A stretch of DNA of 64,000 bases from JAJTCH01 sp040386195 (GTDB lineage: Bacteria; Pseudomonadota; Alphaproteobacteria; Rickettsiales; UBA1997). The position numbers and the translations under genes are program-made. Positions 26,483 to 34,386 of the stretch are shown here, piece by piece (the stretch's first letter is position 1; each line of letters starts with the position of its first letter). The notes under the pieces were generated by a model that was not told where the DNA came from, ran no database searches, and saw only the letters and a list, made by a program, of their open reading frames with translations. Location of the stretch: the NCBI GenBank assembly GCA_040386195.1, contig JAZKFV010000012.1:73132-137131 (forward strand). The letters are read 5' to 3'.

Positions 26483-27431
26483 TTTCTAATTTTATTTTTT
26501 GAGCTTCTAATAATTTTTCTGTTTGCAGCATTTTAACAAAATCCTTTGTTAAACCACTGAAAATTTTACCTTTTTTAAATAAAATTCCATAAATCATTTC
26601 TGGAAAATAATTGGTTAATACTCTTCCCACTAAATCACCATTCTTTTCGCCTTCAAGAACAATATTTGAAATCATCGCTACACCAATATTATTACTAACA
26701 AATCTCTTTAAAATTTCCCAATCAGACATTTCAAATTCTATGCTGGTTCTAAGATTATGTGATTTAATAATTTCTTCAAAGGCTGGCAAAGTAATAAATT
26801 TAGGATCAATTCTAACCAGCTCATATTTTTTGACATCAGACAAAACTATGTGCTGTTTGCTTGCCAGAGGATGATTTTTTTTTATTAATAAAATTGGCTG
26901 ATAAGTAACAATTGGAATAAATTCTAGCTCCGCAGGCAGATCCGATTTTCCTATCGGATAAATAAAAAAATCAATCTCATCATCAATCAGCCTTTTGATT
27001 GCATCATCTTTAGTTAGATTACGAATTTTAAATTTTACTTCACTGTGAATAGTTTTAAATTTTTCTATATATTTAGGCAATATATAAGAAATACTAACAT
27101 GATTTGCAGCCAAGTTTATAGTGGTTGATTTTTTTCTTTCTGCGTGATCAATAAAACTTTTAAATAAGTCGTCAATCCCCTGAATATAAGGAATTGAACA
27201 CATATAAAGCATCTTCCCTTCTTCAGTAATTTTGATTTTCTTTTTATCTCTCTCAAAAAGTTTGGTGTTTAAATCTCGTTCTAAAGATTGAATTTGTAAT
27301 GTGATTGCTGATTGAGTTAAGCCGATTTTTTGTGCGGCTTTAGATATGCTGCCGGTTTGGACGGTGTGATAGAAGCCTTTTAGCTGCTGGAGGCGATTGT
27401 GTTTATAGTAAAATTGTTTGGGTAATTGCAT
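26475..27431 (-). CDS. LysR-type transcriptional regulator
   Basis: The protein has 318 residues. The N-terminal winged helix-turn-helix contains GFYHTVQTGSISKAAQKIGLTQSAITLQIQSLERDLNTKLFERD, the standard LTTR motif, shifted about 10 residues from the start by a basic extension. The effector domain (about 100-300) has the two-lobed pattern, with NLAANHVSISYILPKYIEKF and NNIGVAMISNIVLEGE. It is the first gene of a run with the cupin and SemiSWEET genes. LTTRs usually bind near their own promoter, so the about 110-bp gap to 27546 is the likely operator region. Confidence 0.93.
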   Translation of the reverse strand: MQLPKQFYYKHNRLQQLKGFYHTVQTGSISKAAQKIGLTQSAITLQIQSLERDLNTKLFERDKKKIKITEEGKMLYMCSIPYIQGIDDLFKSFIDHAERKKSTTINLAANHVSISYILPKYIEKFKTIHSEVKFKIRNLTKDDAIKRLIDDEIDFFIYPIGKSDLPAELEFIPIVTYQPILLIKKNHPLASKQHIVLSDVKKYELVRIDPKFITLPAFEEIIKSHNLRTSIEFEMSDWEILKRFVSNNIGVAMISNIVLEGEKNGDLVGRVLTNYFPEMIYGILFKKGKIFSGLTKDFVKMLQTEKLLEAQKIKLENA

Positions 27432-27545
27432 ATGAGTTAATGTAATATTAGTATTCGTTTAAACGATTATAACTAATTTGATTTCAGTTTCTATTTCAAT
27501 AATTTGTTTCAATCCATTTAAATAATAATTCAATAATGTTTCATT

Positions 27546-28280
27546 ATGACTCACAATAACCAATTGTTACTTCCTCAAATCACCCACGACCTACGCAACT
27601 ACATAGGCGGCATCTCCGGTCTAGCCAATATCGCCCTAGAAAATCTTATCACCTACATAAAAAAACAAGAAGCCATCGGCATCAAACCCGATGCCAATCT
27701 CAAAGAAATCTCCGAATGTATGGAAATGATTGCTCCTTATTCCAATGAAGCTCTTTGTTATGTCGAAGACCTACTCAACAACTCTCAAATGCAATCAGGA
27801 AAATTTAGCTTAGGAAAATTAGAGGAGTGTGATGTGGGTGAATTAGTCAAAGAATTATTAGCATTCAATCAAAGCTTTATATCCGATCATCAAATTACTT
27901 TTGAAGTGAACATCGCAGAAAATCTTCCTAAATTAAAAACTGACATTCTAAGACTCAAACAAATCCTTATCAACCTGATCACCAACGCCGTTAAATATAG
28001 CCCCAAAGGCAATAAAGTAGAAATCACAATTAGTCAAAATTACAATTCTCAAATTCAAATCATTATCAAAGATTCTGGCATTGGTATGACCAAACAAGAA
28101 ATCCAAATGGCGTTGAACGGCTATGGAAAAAATATTGATAAATCAAATCTAAATAAACCAATTGATTCTCACGGTCTTGGAATGCCAATTGTTAAACAAT
28201 TATGTGAATTACTGAGAGCGCAAATGACAATTGAGTCTGAGAAAAATAAAGGAACAAAAGTGACAATTTGTTTTTCTTGA
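27546..28280 (+). CDS. Soluble orphan sensor histidine kinase
   Basis: The protein has 244 residues with no membrane helix and no sensory domain. The H-box begins almost at once (ITHDLRN, His14), with an insert relative to usual HisKA domains, then the N-box QILINLITNAVKYS, G1 DSGIGM and G2 SHGLGMPIVKQL. The HATPase domain is complete. Input must come from a partner or from an N-terminal interaction. No response regulator is adjacent. The first 80 codons use many C-ending codons, including CTA for Leu and ATC for Ile, unlike the rest of the gene. Confidence 0.88.
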   Translation: MTHNNQLLLPQITHDLRNYIGGISGLANIALENLITYIKKQEAIGIKPDANLKEISECMEMIAPYSNEALCYVEDLLNNSQMQSGKFSLGKLEECDVGELVKELLAFNQSFISDHQITFEVNIAENLPKLKTDILRLKQILINLITNAVKYSPKGNKVEITISQNYNSQIQIIIKDSGIGMTKQEIQMALNGYGKNIDKSNLNKPIDSHGLGMPIVKQLCELLRAQMTIESEKNKGTKVTICFS

Positions 28281-28285
28281 TTTTA

Positions 28286-28329
28286 TTTTTTTAATTACCG
28301 TCGGTTTCAACCGAGGGTAATTAAAAAAA
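28286..28329. repeat. Long inverted repeat after the histidine kinase gene
   Basis: Seven T, then AATTACC, a G-G mismatch, TCGG, a six-base loop, and the complementary arm ending in seven A. The stem is 14 plus 4 bp. The T run precedes and the A run follows the hairpin on both strands, so it is not a classical terminator in either direction. Confidence 0.65.
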
Positions 28330-28416
28330 CAAGATCAAAAAATTTGTCAATTGATGCATTACGTTTGATGTAATTAAGAACACCATTACCTCACCACGAA
28401 AAATTCTGGCGGGAAG

Positions 28417-28458
28417 GGCAATTCGGATAGTTACCACATATCTGAATTGCCGTTTTTA
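28417..28458 (+). terminator. Rho-independent terminator, plus strand
   Basis: GGCAATTCGGATA pairs with TATCTGAATTGCC (13 bp, one G-T) around an 8-base loop and is followed by GTTTTTATTTATTTTTT. It ends plus-strand transcription coming from the histidine kinase, or from a possible short transcript starting near 28370. It also covers the stop of the convergent exonuclease gene. Confidence 0.8.
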
Positions 28459-29283
28459 TTTATTTTTTGAATTTGATTTTAACCAACCATCTAAAAACTC
28501 TTGCAAATGCGGGCGCTCCTCGCCTTCGCTGGCAAGATAATTTGCTAAATCTTCTTGTGCTTGCATAAAATTTTCGGTGCTTAAAGTGCCGATATGGTGC
28601 TGATAATGTAGATAAAGCAAATAGGTGTTGGCAACATCGGTTTCGCAATAATCGCGAATTTCTTTTAATTTGCCGGCATCGTAATAATCGCAAACCATTG
28701 AGCCATCGATCCCAAGTTTTCCGGGTAAACCAAAAACGGCGCAAAGTTCATTCATTTTTACTCGCGCCGAAGCGCCAAAATCTGAGAAGGCATCAACTAA
28801 ATCACAATGCCAATCTAGAGAATATTTTTGATTATAATTATTCCATTTATCACCCATTTTATAAAGCCAAGCGGCGGTGATTCCATATTTGATGGCGCGA
28901 TATTTTAGAACCGGCAAATCAAAATTTTTGCCGTTAAAACTAACAATTCTGGGTGGTTGTTTTTTCATATAAGAAAAAAATCCTTTCACTAATTCTTCTT
29001 CATTTGAATCAATATTTCCGCCACTTCTAATTTCATTTAAAACATATCTTTCCGTTCCATCGCCATCACGAATTATATCGGCTTGCAAAAAGCTAATCGC
29101 CACCACTTTTTGAAAAGGTTGGCGCAAAAAACTATTTTTGCCATCAGTGATTTTTAAATGATAATCAATCAAAGCTTGGCGACACTGGGCCTTGTTTTTG
29201 CCTTCTAAATCAAGCAAATTTTTTGCGGCGTCAATATCGGGAATGGTTTCAATATCAAAAACAAATAAAGAATTGTGTTGCAT
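28456..29283 (-). CDS. Predicted PolB-like 3'-5' exonuclease
   Basis: The ATG at 29283 (275 residues) is preferred to an upstream TTG at 29316 because the exonuclease motif starts right after it. The DEDD motifs are FDIETIPD (ExoI), SFNGKNFDLPVLKYR (ExoII) and DYCETDVANTYLLY (ExoIII). The family (DNA polymerase B exonuclease-like 2) is a stand-alone proofreading-type nuclease with no polymerase part. Its substrate in bacteria is not well defined. The gene is alone on the minus strand, divergent from the quinone reductase gene. Confidence 0.87.
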   Translation of the reverse strand: MQHNSLFVFDIETIPDIDAAKNLLDLEGKNKAQCRQALIDYHLKITDGKNSFLRQPFQKVVAISFLQADIIRDGDGTERYVLNEIRSGGNIDSNEEELVKGFFSYMKKQPPRIVSFNGKNFDLPVLKYRAIKYGITAAWLYKMGDKWNNYNQKYSLDWHCDLVDAFSDFGASARVKMNELCAVFGLPGKLGIDGSMVCDYYDAGKLKEIRDYCETDVANTYLLYLHYQHHIGTLSTENFMQAQEDLANYLASEGEERPHLQEFLDGWLKSNSKNK

Positions 29284-29348
29284 AAATTCTGTGATCTTTA
29301 AAAATTGAAAATTCAATAATTATTCAATTAAAAACAAAAAATTTAGTT

Positions 29349-30317
29349 ATGAAAGCATTTTTAATCAGCAAACCTGGATCACACAATAATTTAGAATTAA
29401 AAACTATCGAAGATCCAAAACCCCAGAGAGATCAAGTTGTAATTAGGCATACCGCGATTGGCATTAATCATTTTGATATTTGCTTTAGAAATGGCGCTTA
29501 TAAATTAAGCCAAACCCCTGCCATTCTTGGGCTTGAAGCTTGCGGAATTATTGAGGAAGTAGGCAAAGATGTAACTGATTATAAAGTTGGTGAGCGCGTT
29601 GCTTATGCCACCGGAGCAATTGGCGCCTACTCAGAGAGAAGGGCAGTGAAACAAAATTATTTAGTTGTGCCTCCACAAGGTTTAACCGACGAACAAGTTG
29701 CCGGATCACTTTTAAAAGGAATGATGGCGCATACTTTATTATTCAGAGTTTATTTGGCTGGGCGGGTGAAAAGAATTTTAATTCATTCGGCAGCTGGCGG
29801 AGTTGGGCATTTTTTGTGTCAGTGGGCAAAACATTTAGGAATTGAAGTAATCGGAACAGTTGGCAGCGATGCTAAAATAGCAATTGCTAAATCTTTTGGC
29901 TGTGATCATGTCATTAATTATAGCAGCAAAGATTTTTTAGTTGAGTTAGATGCGATCACCAAAGGCGAGGGCGTTGGCATTGTTTATGATGGCGTTGGCA
30001 AAGATACAATTTTAAAATCAATTGATTGTTTGTGGCCAATGGGAATGTGTGTTAGCTACGGCGAAGCCAGTGGCGCCACTCCGCCAATTGATTTAAATGC
30101 TTTATTGCTAAATTCTCTTTACATCACCCGCCCAACTTTGGCGCTTTATAAAGCTAAAAGAATTGAATTGGTTTTATCCGCCAATGAAGTGTTCAACGCA
30201 GTTGAGCGTGGAATTTTAAAACCCAATATTACGACTTATCAATTTAACGATATTCCAAAAGCGCATTTGGATTTAGAAAGTAGAAAAACCACCGGAGCTT
30301 TGGTTATCAAGGTTTAG
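29349..30317 (+). CDS. qor: NADPH:quinone reductase (zeta-crystallin/Qor-type MDR)
   Basis: The protein has 322 residues, the usual length. It is a zinc-free medium-chain dehydrogenase/reductase. Motifs are GLEACGIIEEVGKDV, the nucleotide-binding IHSAAGGVGHFLCQWAKHLG with the AAxGGVG signature, GCDHVINYSSKDF and GVGIVYDGVGKDT. It reduces quinones with NADPH in the cytosol. It converges with thiL with a 4-bp overlap. The physiological substrate cannot be read from the sequence. Confidence 0.92.
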   Translation: MKAFLISKPGSHNNLELKTIEDPKPQRDQVVIRHTAIGINHFDICFRNGAYKLSQTPAILGLEACGIIEEVGKDVTDYKVGERVAYATGAIGAYSERRAVKQNYLVVPPQGLTDEQVAGSLLKGMMAHTLLFRVYLAGRVKRILIHSAAGGVGHFLCQWAKHLGIEVIGTVGSDAKIAIAKSFGCDHVINYSSKDFLVELDAITKGEGVGIVYDGVGKDTILKSIDCLWPMGMCVSYGEASGATPPIDLNALLLNSLYITRPTLALYKAKRIELVLSANEVFNAVERGILKPNITTYQFNDIPKAHLDLESRKTTGALVIKV

Positions 30318-31297
30318 TAATGTTGCCAACCATATTGTAAAATCTTCACCTCTCCACCATTTTTATCTAAAAGACAAACTTTTGGTTTATCTTGAGGTTT
30401 TTGTAAATAACCAACGCAAGTAAGTTTCACGCCAATTTTTTTAGCTAAATTCACAATCTTTTGCCGATCTTTTTTGTTCACACAAAAAATCAATTCATAA
30501 TCATCGCCGCCAGATAAAAGCTGATTCAAGCTAATATTTTTACCAAGACAAGATCGTGCTGCCGCTGATAATGGAATTGCGCTTTGATTGATAATTGCAT
30601 CAAGATTTGCAGCTTGGCAAATATGTTTTAAATCCGCCAAAAATCCGTCGGAAATATCAATTGCTGATTGGCAATTTTGTTTGATAAGTTCGATTCCAAG
30701 CCTGATTCTTGGGCTTGGTTGCAAGTGACGATTAGTTAAATATTTATAATGAGTTTTATTTGGGCAGATAATTTTTTCTTGCAATAATTGCAGACCCAAA
30801 AACGCATCACCAATATTTCCAGAAACAAAAACCAAATCTCCAGCTTTTGCTTTACTGCGTTTCAAAGATTTTCCTTTAGCAACTTCGCCAAAAATTGTTA
30901 GGCTAAAACATAATTTGTTTTCAGTTCTAATGCTGTCGCCACCAATTAAAACAATACCAAATTCATCGCTGACATCTTTTAAAGCGCGGCAAAATTCTTT
31001 AACAAAATTTTCATCCAAATCAATATTTTGCGAAAAACCCAGCAGATAATATAATGGCTTGGCGCCAGATGCGGCAAGGTCGGAAAGGTTGGTTTTAAGA
31101 AGTTTGCTGGCAATGTTATAAGCGCCGTCAGATTTTTTAAAATGAATATCTTCCGCCATCAAATCTTTACTAATCACTAATTCTTTTTTGGGAGAAAGAG
31201 AAATTAGCGCAACATCATCTTGCAGGGCATTTGATGCTTTGCAGCCTTTGGTTAGAGGTAAAAAATATTTTTTTATAATATCGAATTCACAGTTCAT
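30314..31297 (-). CDS. thiL: Thiamine-monophosphate kinase
   Basis: The ATG at 31297 gives 327 residues. An upstream TTG at 31306 is less likely. The enzyme phosphorylates thiamine monophosphate to thiamine diphosphate. Motifs include QDDVALIS (metal and ATP site), SKDLMAEDIHFKKS, NLSDLAASGAKPLYYLLG, SAIDISDGFLADLKHI and GGDDYELIF. It is the last gene of the minus-strand run bufA1-lipoprotein-bufB-bufC-thiL and overlaps bufC by 11 bp, so thiamine salvage appears coupled to the bufferin genes by transcription. Confidence 0.95.
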   Translation of the reverse strand: MNCEFDIIKKYFLPLTKGCKASNALQDDVALISLSPKKELVISKDLMAEDIHFKKSDGAYNIASKLLKTNLSDLAASGAKPLYYLLGFSQNIDLDENFVKEFCRALKDVSDEFGIVLIGGDSIRTENKLCFSLTIFGEVAKGKSLKRSKAKAGDLVFVSGNIGDAFLGLQLLQEKIICPNKTHYKYLTNRHLQPSPRIRLGIELIKQNCQSAIDISDGFLADLKHICQAANLDAIINQSAIPLSAAARSCLGKNISLNQLLSGGDDYELIFCVNKKDRQKIVNLAKKIGVKLTCVGYLQKPQDKPKVCLLDKNGGEVKILQYGWQHY

Positions 31298-32030
31298 AGC
31301 TAGCAATCACGCCGTTGGAAATATATTTATTCATCAAAGATCCAATATCAAAATTCGGATATTTTTTGTTTAAATTTTGATAAATTTGGTAAAGATTTTC
31401 GCCTTTTTTAATTTGTTTTAAAAACAAAAACTCAGCCTGCGAAAGCTCTGATATATTGGTTTGCCACTTTGCTCTTTCAACTAAAATCCAATTTTTTTTC
31501 AAGTGAATTTTTGCATCAGAAGATTTCCAAATATTATAAATTGAATAATTGCAAGCCAATAAATAACAGGATGGATGCAGTTTAAATTTAACTTTAAACA
31601 AATCTTTTTCTTTTAATTTCTGAAATTTCTCCAAAGCAAAATCAGCAACATCTTGAGCAAAATAAGCAAAATGATATTGCCATTCAAGACGAGCTAAATC
31701 CTTTAAATAAAAGAGTTGGTGCTCGCTTTTTAAATCATTAATTAGCTTATAAAAATATTTTCCATATTCATCCAAATTACCACTTTGAGAAAAATATTGC
31801 CGATGAAACTTAGTGCATAAATAACCAAAATATTTATCACCAACCATTTTTTTTGTGGCTGGATAAAGCATTTCCAAAACCGAATCAAAATTGCCAAAAA
31901 CATTATTGCGATAAATTTGTACACGATCTTTAACGGCAACTTTATAATTTTTAATTTCGCCTAAAATTTTATTTTGTTGCGGATTGTAGATTTGATTGGC
32001 AAATTGTTTTTGTAATTCTTTGAGCTTCAT
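31287..32030 (-). CDS. bufC: Bufferin/RiPP partner protein BufC (DUF2063-like)
   Basis: The protein has 247 residues. The N-terminal half matches the DUF2063 pattern: LQKQFANQIYNP, VQIYRNNVFGNFDSVLEMLYPATKKMVGDKYF, FHRQYFSQSGNLDEYGKYF. The C-terminal half is a winged-helix-like segment (AEFLFLKQIKKGENLYQIYQ). In methanobactin and bufferin systems this protein partners the DUF692 oxidase and binds the precursor leader. It overlaps bufB by 4 bp and thiL by 11 bp, so the three are tightly coupled. The DoxX-type BufD gene often found next is absent here. Confidence 0.88.
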   Translation of the reverse strand: MKLKELQKQFANQIYNPQQNKILGEIKNYKVAVKDRVQIYRNNVFGNFDSVLEMLYPATKKMVGDKYFGYLCTKFHRQYFSQSGNLDEYGKYFYKLINDLKSEHQLFYLKDLARLEWQYHFAYFAQDVADFALEKFQKLKEKDLFKVKFKLHPSCYLLACNYSIYNIWKSSDAKIHLKKNWILVERAKWQTNISELSQAEFLFLKQIKKGENLYQIYQNLNKKYPNFDIGSLMNKYISNGVIASYEL

Positions 32031-32872
32031 AATTGGTGTTTGATAATTTTTTCAGCCTTCTTCGCCTCAGCCATCAAAACCGAAAATTCCGGAATATCTT
32101 GATCCCATTCAATTAGAGTTGGTGAGGTTTTAAACTTGCTAACGGCAATTTTATATAAATCCCAAACTGCATCACAAACAAAATTATCATGAGTATCGAC
32201 CAACATTTTTTGTTTGCCAAATTTGCGCACCGAATGCCCAGCCAAATGCATTTCGCCAACAATTTTTGCATCAATATTTTGCAAATATTTTTTAGCATCA
32301 AAACCATTATTTGTAGAGCTAACATAAATATTGTTAATATCTAACAAGATCTTGCAGCCGGTAATTTTAGCGGTTTGATTGATAAATTCATCCTCGGCAA
32401 TTTGAGAATTTATAAAGCTTAAATAAGTTGAAGGATTTTCAACTAAAATTTCTCTTTTTAAAAAATCTTGAGTTTGAGAAATATTTCCGCAGAGAATTTT
32501 TAATGATTCTTTGGTATAGGGAATTGGTAGCAAATCATTTAAAACTCTATCTTCAACATTACTCCACGAAATATGATCGGACACCAAAAACGGCTCGGTA
32601 ATGGCAATTAATTTTTTTAGATTCTGTAAATGTTTTTTGTGAATTTTGGTTGCTGATCCCAGTGAAAGACCAACGCCGTGAAGACTTAAAGGATAATGTT
32701 GACGAACTTTTTTGATAAAATTTATGGCAGCGCCGCCAGATGAGAAAAAATTTTCACTATGAACTTCAAGCCAAGGAACTGGTGGTTTTTTTTCAAGAAT
32801 GTATTGGTGATGTATATGCCTTAAACCAACTCCAACAGCGTTTGCTGAAGTTGGCTTGTTAAGATTGAACAC
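32027..32872 (-). CDS. bufB: Multinuclear iron oxidase BufB (DUF692/MNIO)
   Basis: The protein has 281 residues from a GTG at 32872. It is a DUF692 TIM-barrel enzyme. The family oxidises precursor cysteines to thiooxazole or oxazolone/thioamide groups using an iron cluster. The ligand pattern is complete: His65 (SLHGVG), His100 (SDHISW), Glu145 (ENPS), Asp178 (DINN), His209/His213 (MHLAGH), Asp226/His228 (DTHDN) and Glu255 (IEWD). It starts 6 bp after the lipoprotein stop and overlaps bufC by 4 bp. The substrates are inferred to be BufA1 and perhaps the small lipoprotein. Confidence 0.93.
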   Translation of the reverse strand: MFNLNKPTSANAVGVGLRHIHHQYILEKKPPVPWLEVHSENFFSSGGAAINFIKKVRQHYPLSLHGVGLSLGSATKIHKKHLQNLKKLIAITEPFLVSDHISWSNVEDRVLNDLLPIPYTKESLKILCGNISQTQDFLKREILVENPSTYLSFINSQIAEDEFINQTAKITGCKILLDINNIYVSSTNNGFDAKKYLQNIDAKIVGEMHLAGHSVRKFGKQKMLVDTHDNFVCDAVWDLYKIAVSKFKTSPTLIEWDQDIPEFSVLMAEAKKAEKIIKHQL

Positions 32873-32878
32873 TTGAAA

Positions 32879-33121
32879 CTATTTTGTTTCAGTTGCTTTT
32901 TTGTCAGCCGGAGTAGCTTTTGCTTTTTTGTTAGCAGCTTTTTTAGAATTACATTTGTGAGCTTCTGCTTTAGTAGCCGAAGTTTGATTAGCTTCTTTTT
33001 TAGCTTTGCAAGTATTAGAAGAACATTTGTGAGCAGTTTCTTTGTTGAACATAGAGCAGCTGGCAACAAGAGTTAAGCCAACAACACCAGTAGCAACGGA
33101 TTTTAAAAAAGTTTTTTTCAT
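32879..33121 (-). CDS. Small Cys/Lys-rich lipoprotein, candidate second RiPP precursor
   Basis: The protein has 80 residues. A basic start and hydrophobic segment lead to a lipobox LVASC, with Cys22 as the likely lipidated residue. The mature part is low-complexity, rich in Lys, Ala and Thr, with three more cysteines in the contexts AHKCS (33), NTCKA (38) and AHKCN (57). It lies between bufA1 and bufB on the same strand, the position of a precursor. It does not match DUF2282. Modification by BufB/BufC is plausible but not shown. It could instead be a plain metal-binding lipoprotein. Confidence 0.7.
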   Translation of the reverse strand: MKKTFLKSVATGVVGLTLVASCSMFNKETAHKCSSNTCKAKKEANQTSATKAEAHKCNSKKAANKKAKATPADKKATETK

Positions 33122-33163
33122 AATATAAAAAATTAAAGTTAATAAAGTTAAAAAGTGGTAAGT

Positions 33164-33418
33164 TTAAGACAAGCTGCCATTAACAATTCTTTCGCAAGTG
33201 CCTTTTGGAAGAAGAACCCATTCGTCTTTAGCGCCGTCAATTTTGGCGGATCCAGCGCAAGAGTGAGTGCCTTTTTTTGTAGCACAATCATTTTTTCCGG
33301 CTTTAACAACGCCATAACATTTTTCCATTTTAGCGTTATCGGCTAAAGCTGGAGTGGATGCAATTGCAATTGAAGTGACGCCAAGAATAACTGAGGAAAT
33401 AAAAGTTTTTTTGTTCAT
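33164..33418 (-). CDS. bufA1: Bufferin precursor BufA1 (DUF2282)
   Basis: The ATG at 33418 gives 84 residues; a longer TTG start only adds upstream sequence. A cleavable Sec signal ends at STPALA|D (residue 26), which also acts as the leader in this family. The core holds four cysteines: EKCYGVVKAGKNDCAT (34, 45), HSCAGSAKIDG (54) and PKGTCERIV (75), the DUF2282 signature. In studied bufferins, cysteines become thiooxazoles that bind copper in the periplasm. A TTGACA box (complement at 33489-33494) lies about 70 bases upstream. The operon runs on to thiL. Confidence 0.92.
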   Translation of the reverse strand: MNKKTFISSVILGVTSIAIASTPALADNAKMEKCYGVVKAGKNDCATKKGTHSCAGSAKIDGAKDEWVLLPKGTCERIVNGSLS

Positions 33419-33459
33419 GTCTTTGTAGGAAAAATTTAATGAAATAAGAAAAAATAACT

Positions 33460-33513
33460 GCAGCAAAAACTAATTATTTTTTTGTATTTGTCAAAAACAA
33501 TTTGGCAGCAAAA
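33460..33513 (-). promoter_or_regulatory. Putative bufA1 promoter with flanking direct repeats
   Basis: On the minus strand a perfect TTGACA (33494 down to 33489) is followed after 16 bases by a weak TAGTTT. Two copies of TTTTGCTGC (plus-strand GCAGCAAAA at 33460-33468 and 33505-33513) lie 45 bases apart, one on each side of the -35 box. They could be regulator sites or chance. Confidence 0.35.
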
Positions 33514-33521
33514 TTGATTTT

Positions 33522-34307
33522 TTAATAATGCTTTAAAATTCTGCTTCCAAAGCCAATTTTTTGACTATTTTTTATTGTTTTATAAACAAACAAATTGGCT
33601 TTTTTAACTGCACTTTCCAAGTTTAAATTTTGACTCACAAAACAAGTAATTGCAGTGGCTAATGTGCAGCCGGTTCCGTGAACATTTTTGAAAGGTAATT
33701 TTTTATTACTGAAGAATTTTTCTGCGCCATTTTCTTGGAGTAAATAGTTAAAAATTTTATCGCCGCAGTTTAAATGCCCGCCTTTGATTAAAACATTTTT
33801 AACCCCAATTTTTTTAATTTTTTTTGCGGCAATTTTTACATCATCTAAATTTTTTATTTTCATCTCCGCCAAAATTTCTGCCTCAAAAATATTGGGTGTA
33901 ACTAAATATGAATTGGCAATTAATTGTTCTTTCAAAACCTTGATAGCATTGGTTTTCAAGAGCAAATCGCCGCTGGTGGCAACCATTACCGGATCGGTTA
34001 TGATTGGAATTTTTTTAGCTTTTTGTTTTAAAATTTCTGCAACCGTTTCAGTGATTTGGGCATTGCCAAGCATACCAATTTTGATCGCATCAATTTTTAT
34101 ATCATCCAAAACAACTTCAATTTGTTTGCTTAAAAAATCAACCGGCGGATAGAAAATGTCATAAACTTTTTGGCTATTTTGAGCGGTAAGACAAGTGATT
34201 GCAGAAGCGCAGTAAGTTTGAAGCGCAGTGGCAGTTTTAATGTCAGCTTGCACGCCAGCGCCACCGCAAGAATCTGAGCCGGCAATGATGAGTATTTTGT
34301 GTTTCAC
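33522..34307 (-). CDS. thiD: Hydroxymethylpyrimidine/phosphomethylpyrimidine kinase
   Basis: The protein has 261 residues from a GTG at 34307. It phosphorylates HMP and HMP-P in thiamine synthesis. Motifs are IIAGSDSCGGAGVQADIKTA, DAIKIGMLGNAQI, DPVMVATSGDLLL, VTPNIFEAEIL and NVHGTGCTLATAI with the anion hole and catalytic Asp/Cys region. Together with thiL in this window, it points to thiamine diphosphate formation from precursors or salvage. No TPP riboswitch is visible upstream. Confidence 0.95.
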   Translation of the reverse strand: MKHKILIIAGSDSCGGAGVQADIKTATALQTYCASAITCLTAQNSQKVYDIFYPPVDFLSKQIEVVLDDIKIDAIKIGMLGNAQITETVAEILKQKAKKIPIITDPVMVATSGDLLLKTNAIKVLKEQLIANSYLVTPNIFEAEILAEMKIKNLDDVKIAAKKIKKIGVKNVLIKGGHLNCGDKIFNYLLQENGAEKFFSNKKLPFKNVHGTGCTLATAITCFVSQNLNLESAVKKANLFVYKTIKNSQKIGFGSRILKHY

Positions 34308-34350
34308 AATAAATTTATTTTTTTACTGAACGAATTGTGCAAATTACTCA

Positions 34351-34369
34351 CCGCCAAAATAATTGGCGG
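34351..34369. repeat. Hairpin CCGCCAA/TTGGCGG between purE and thiD
   Basis: A perfect 7-bp GC-rich stem with a 5-base loop in the 79-bp gap after the purE stop. No T run follows on either strand, so it may be an mRNA-processing or attenuating structure rather than a terminator. Confidence 0.5.
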
Positions 34370-34386
34370 CTGCGTCATTTGTCATT

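Noticed and set aside
28286..28329. Inverted repeat as a bidirectional terminator
   Set aside because: The T run lies before and the A run after the stem on both strands, so neither transcript would end in a U tract.
32027..32872. DUF692 gene as methanobactin synthase MbnB
   Set aside because: The neighbouring precursor is DUF2282-type with a Sec signal, and bufC is DUF2063-like. This fits the bufferin branch, and no methanobactin export genes are seen.
32821..33076. Minus-strand 82-codon and plus-strand 67-codon frames over the Cys lipoprotein
   Set aside because: They are other frames of Lys-rich codons. The 80-residue frame has a signal peptide, a lipobox and operon spacing.
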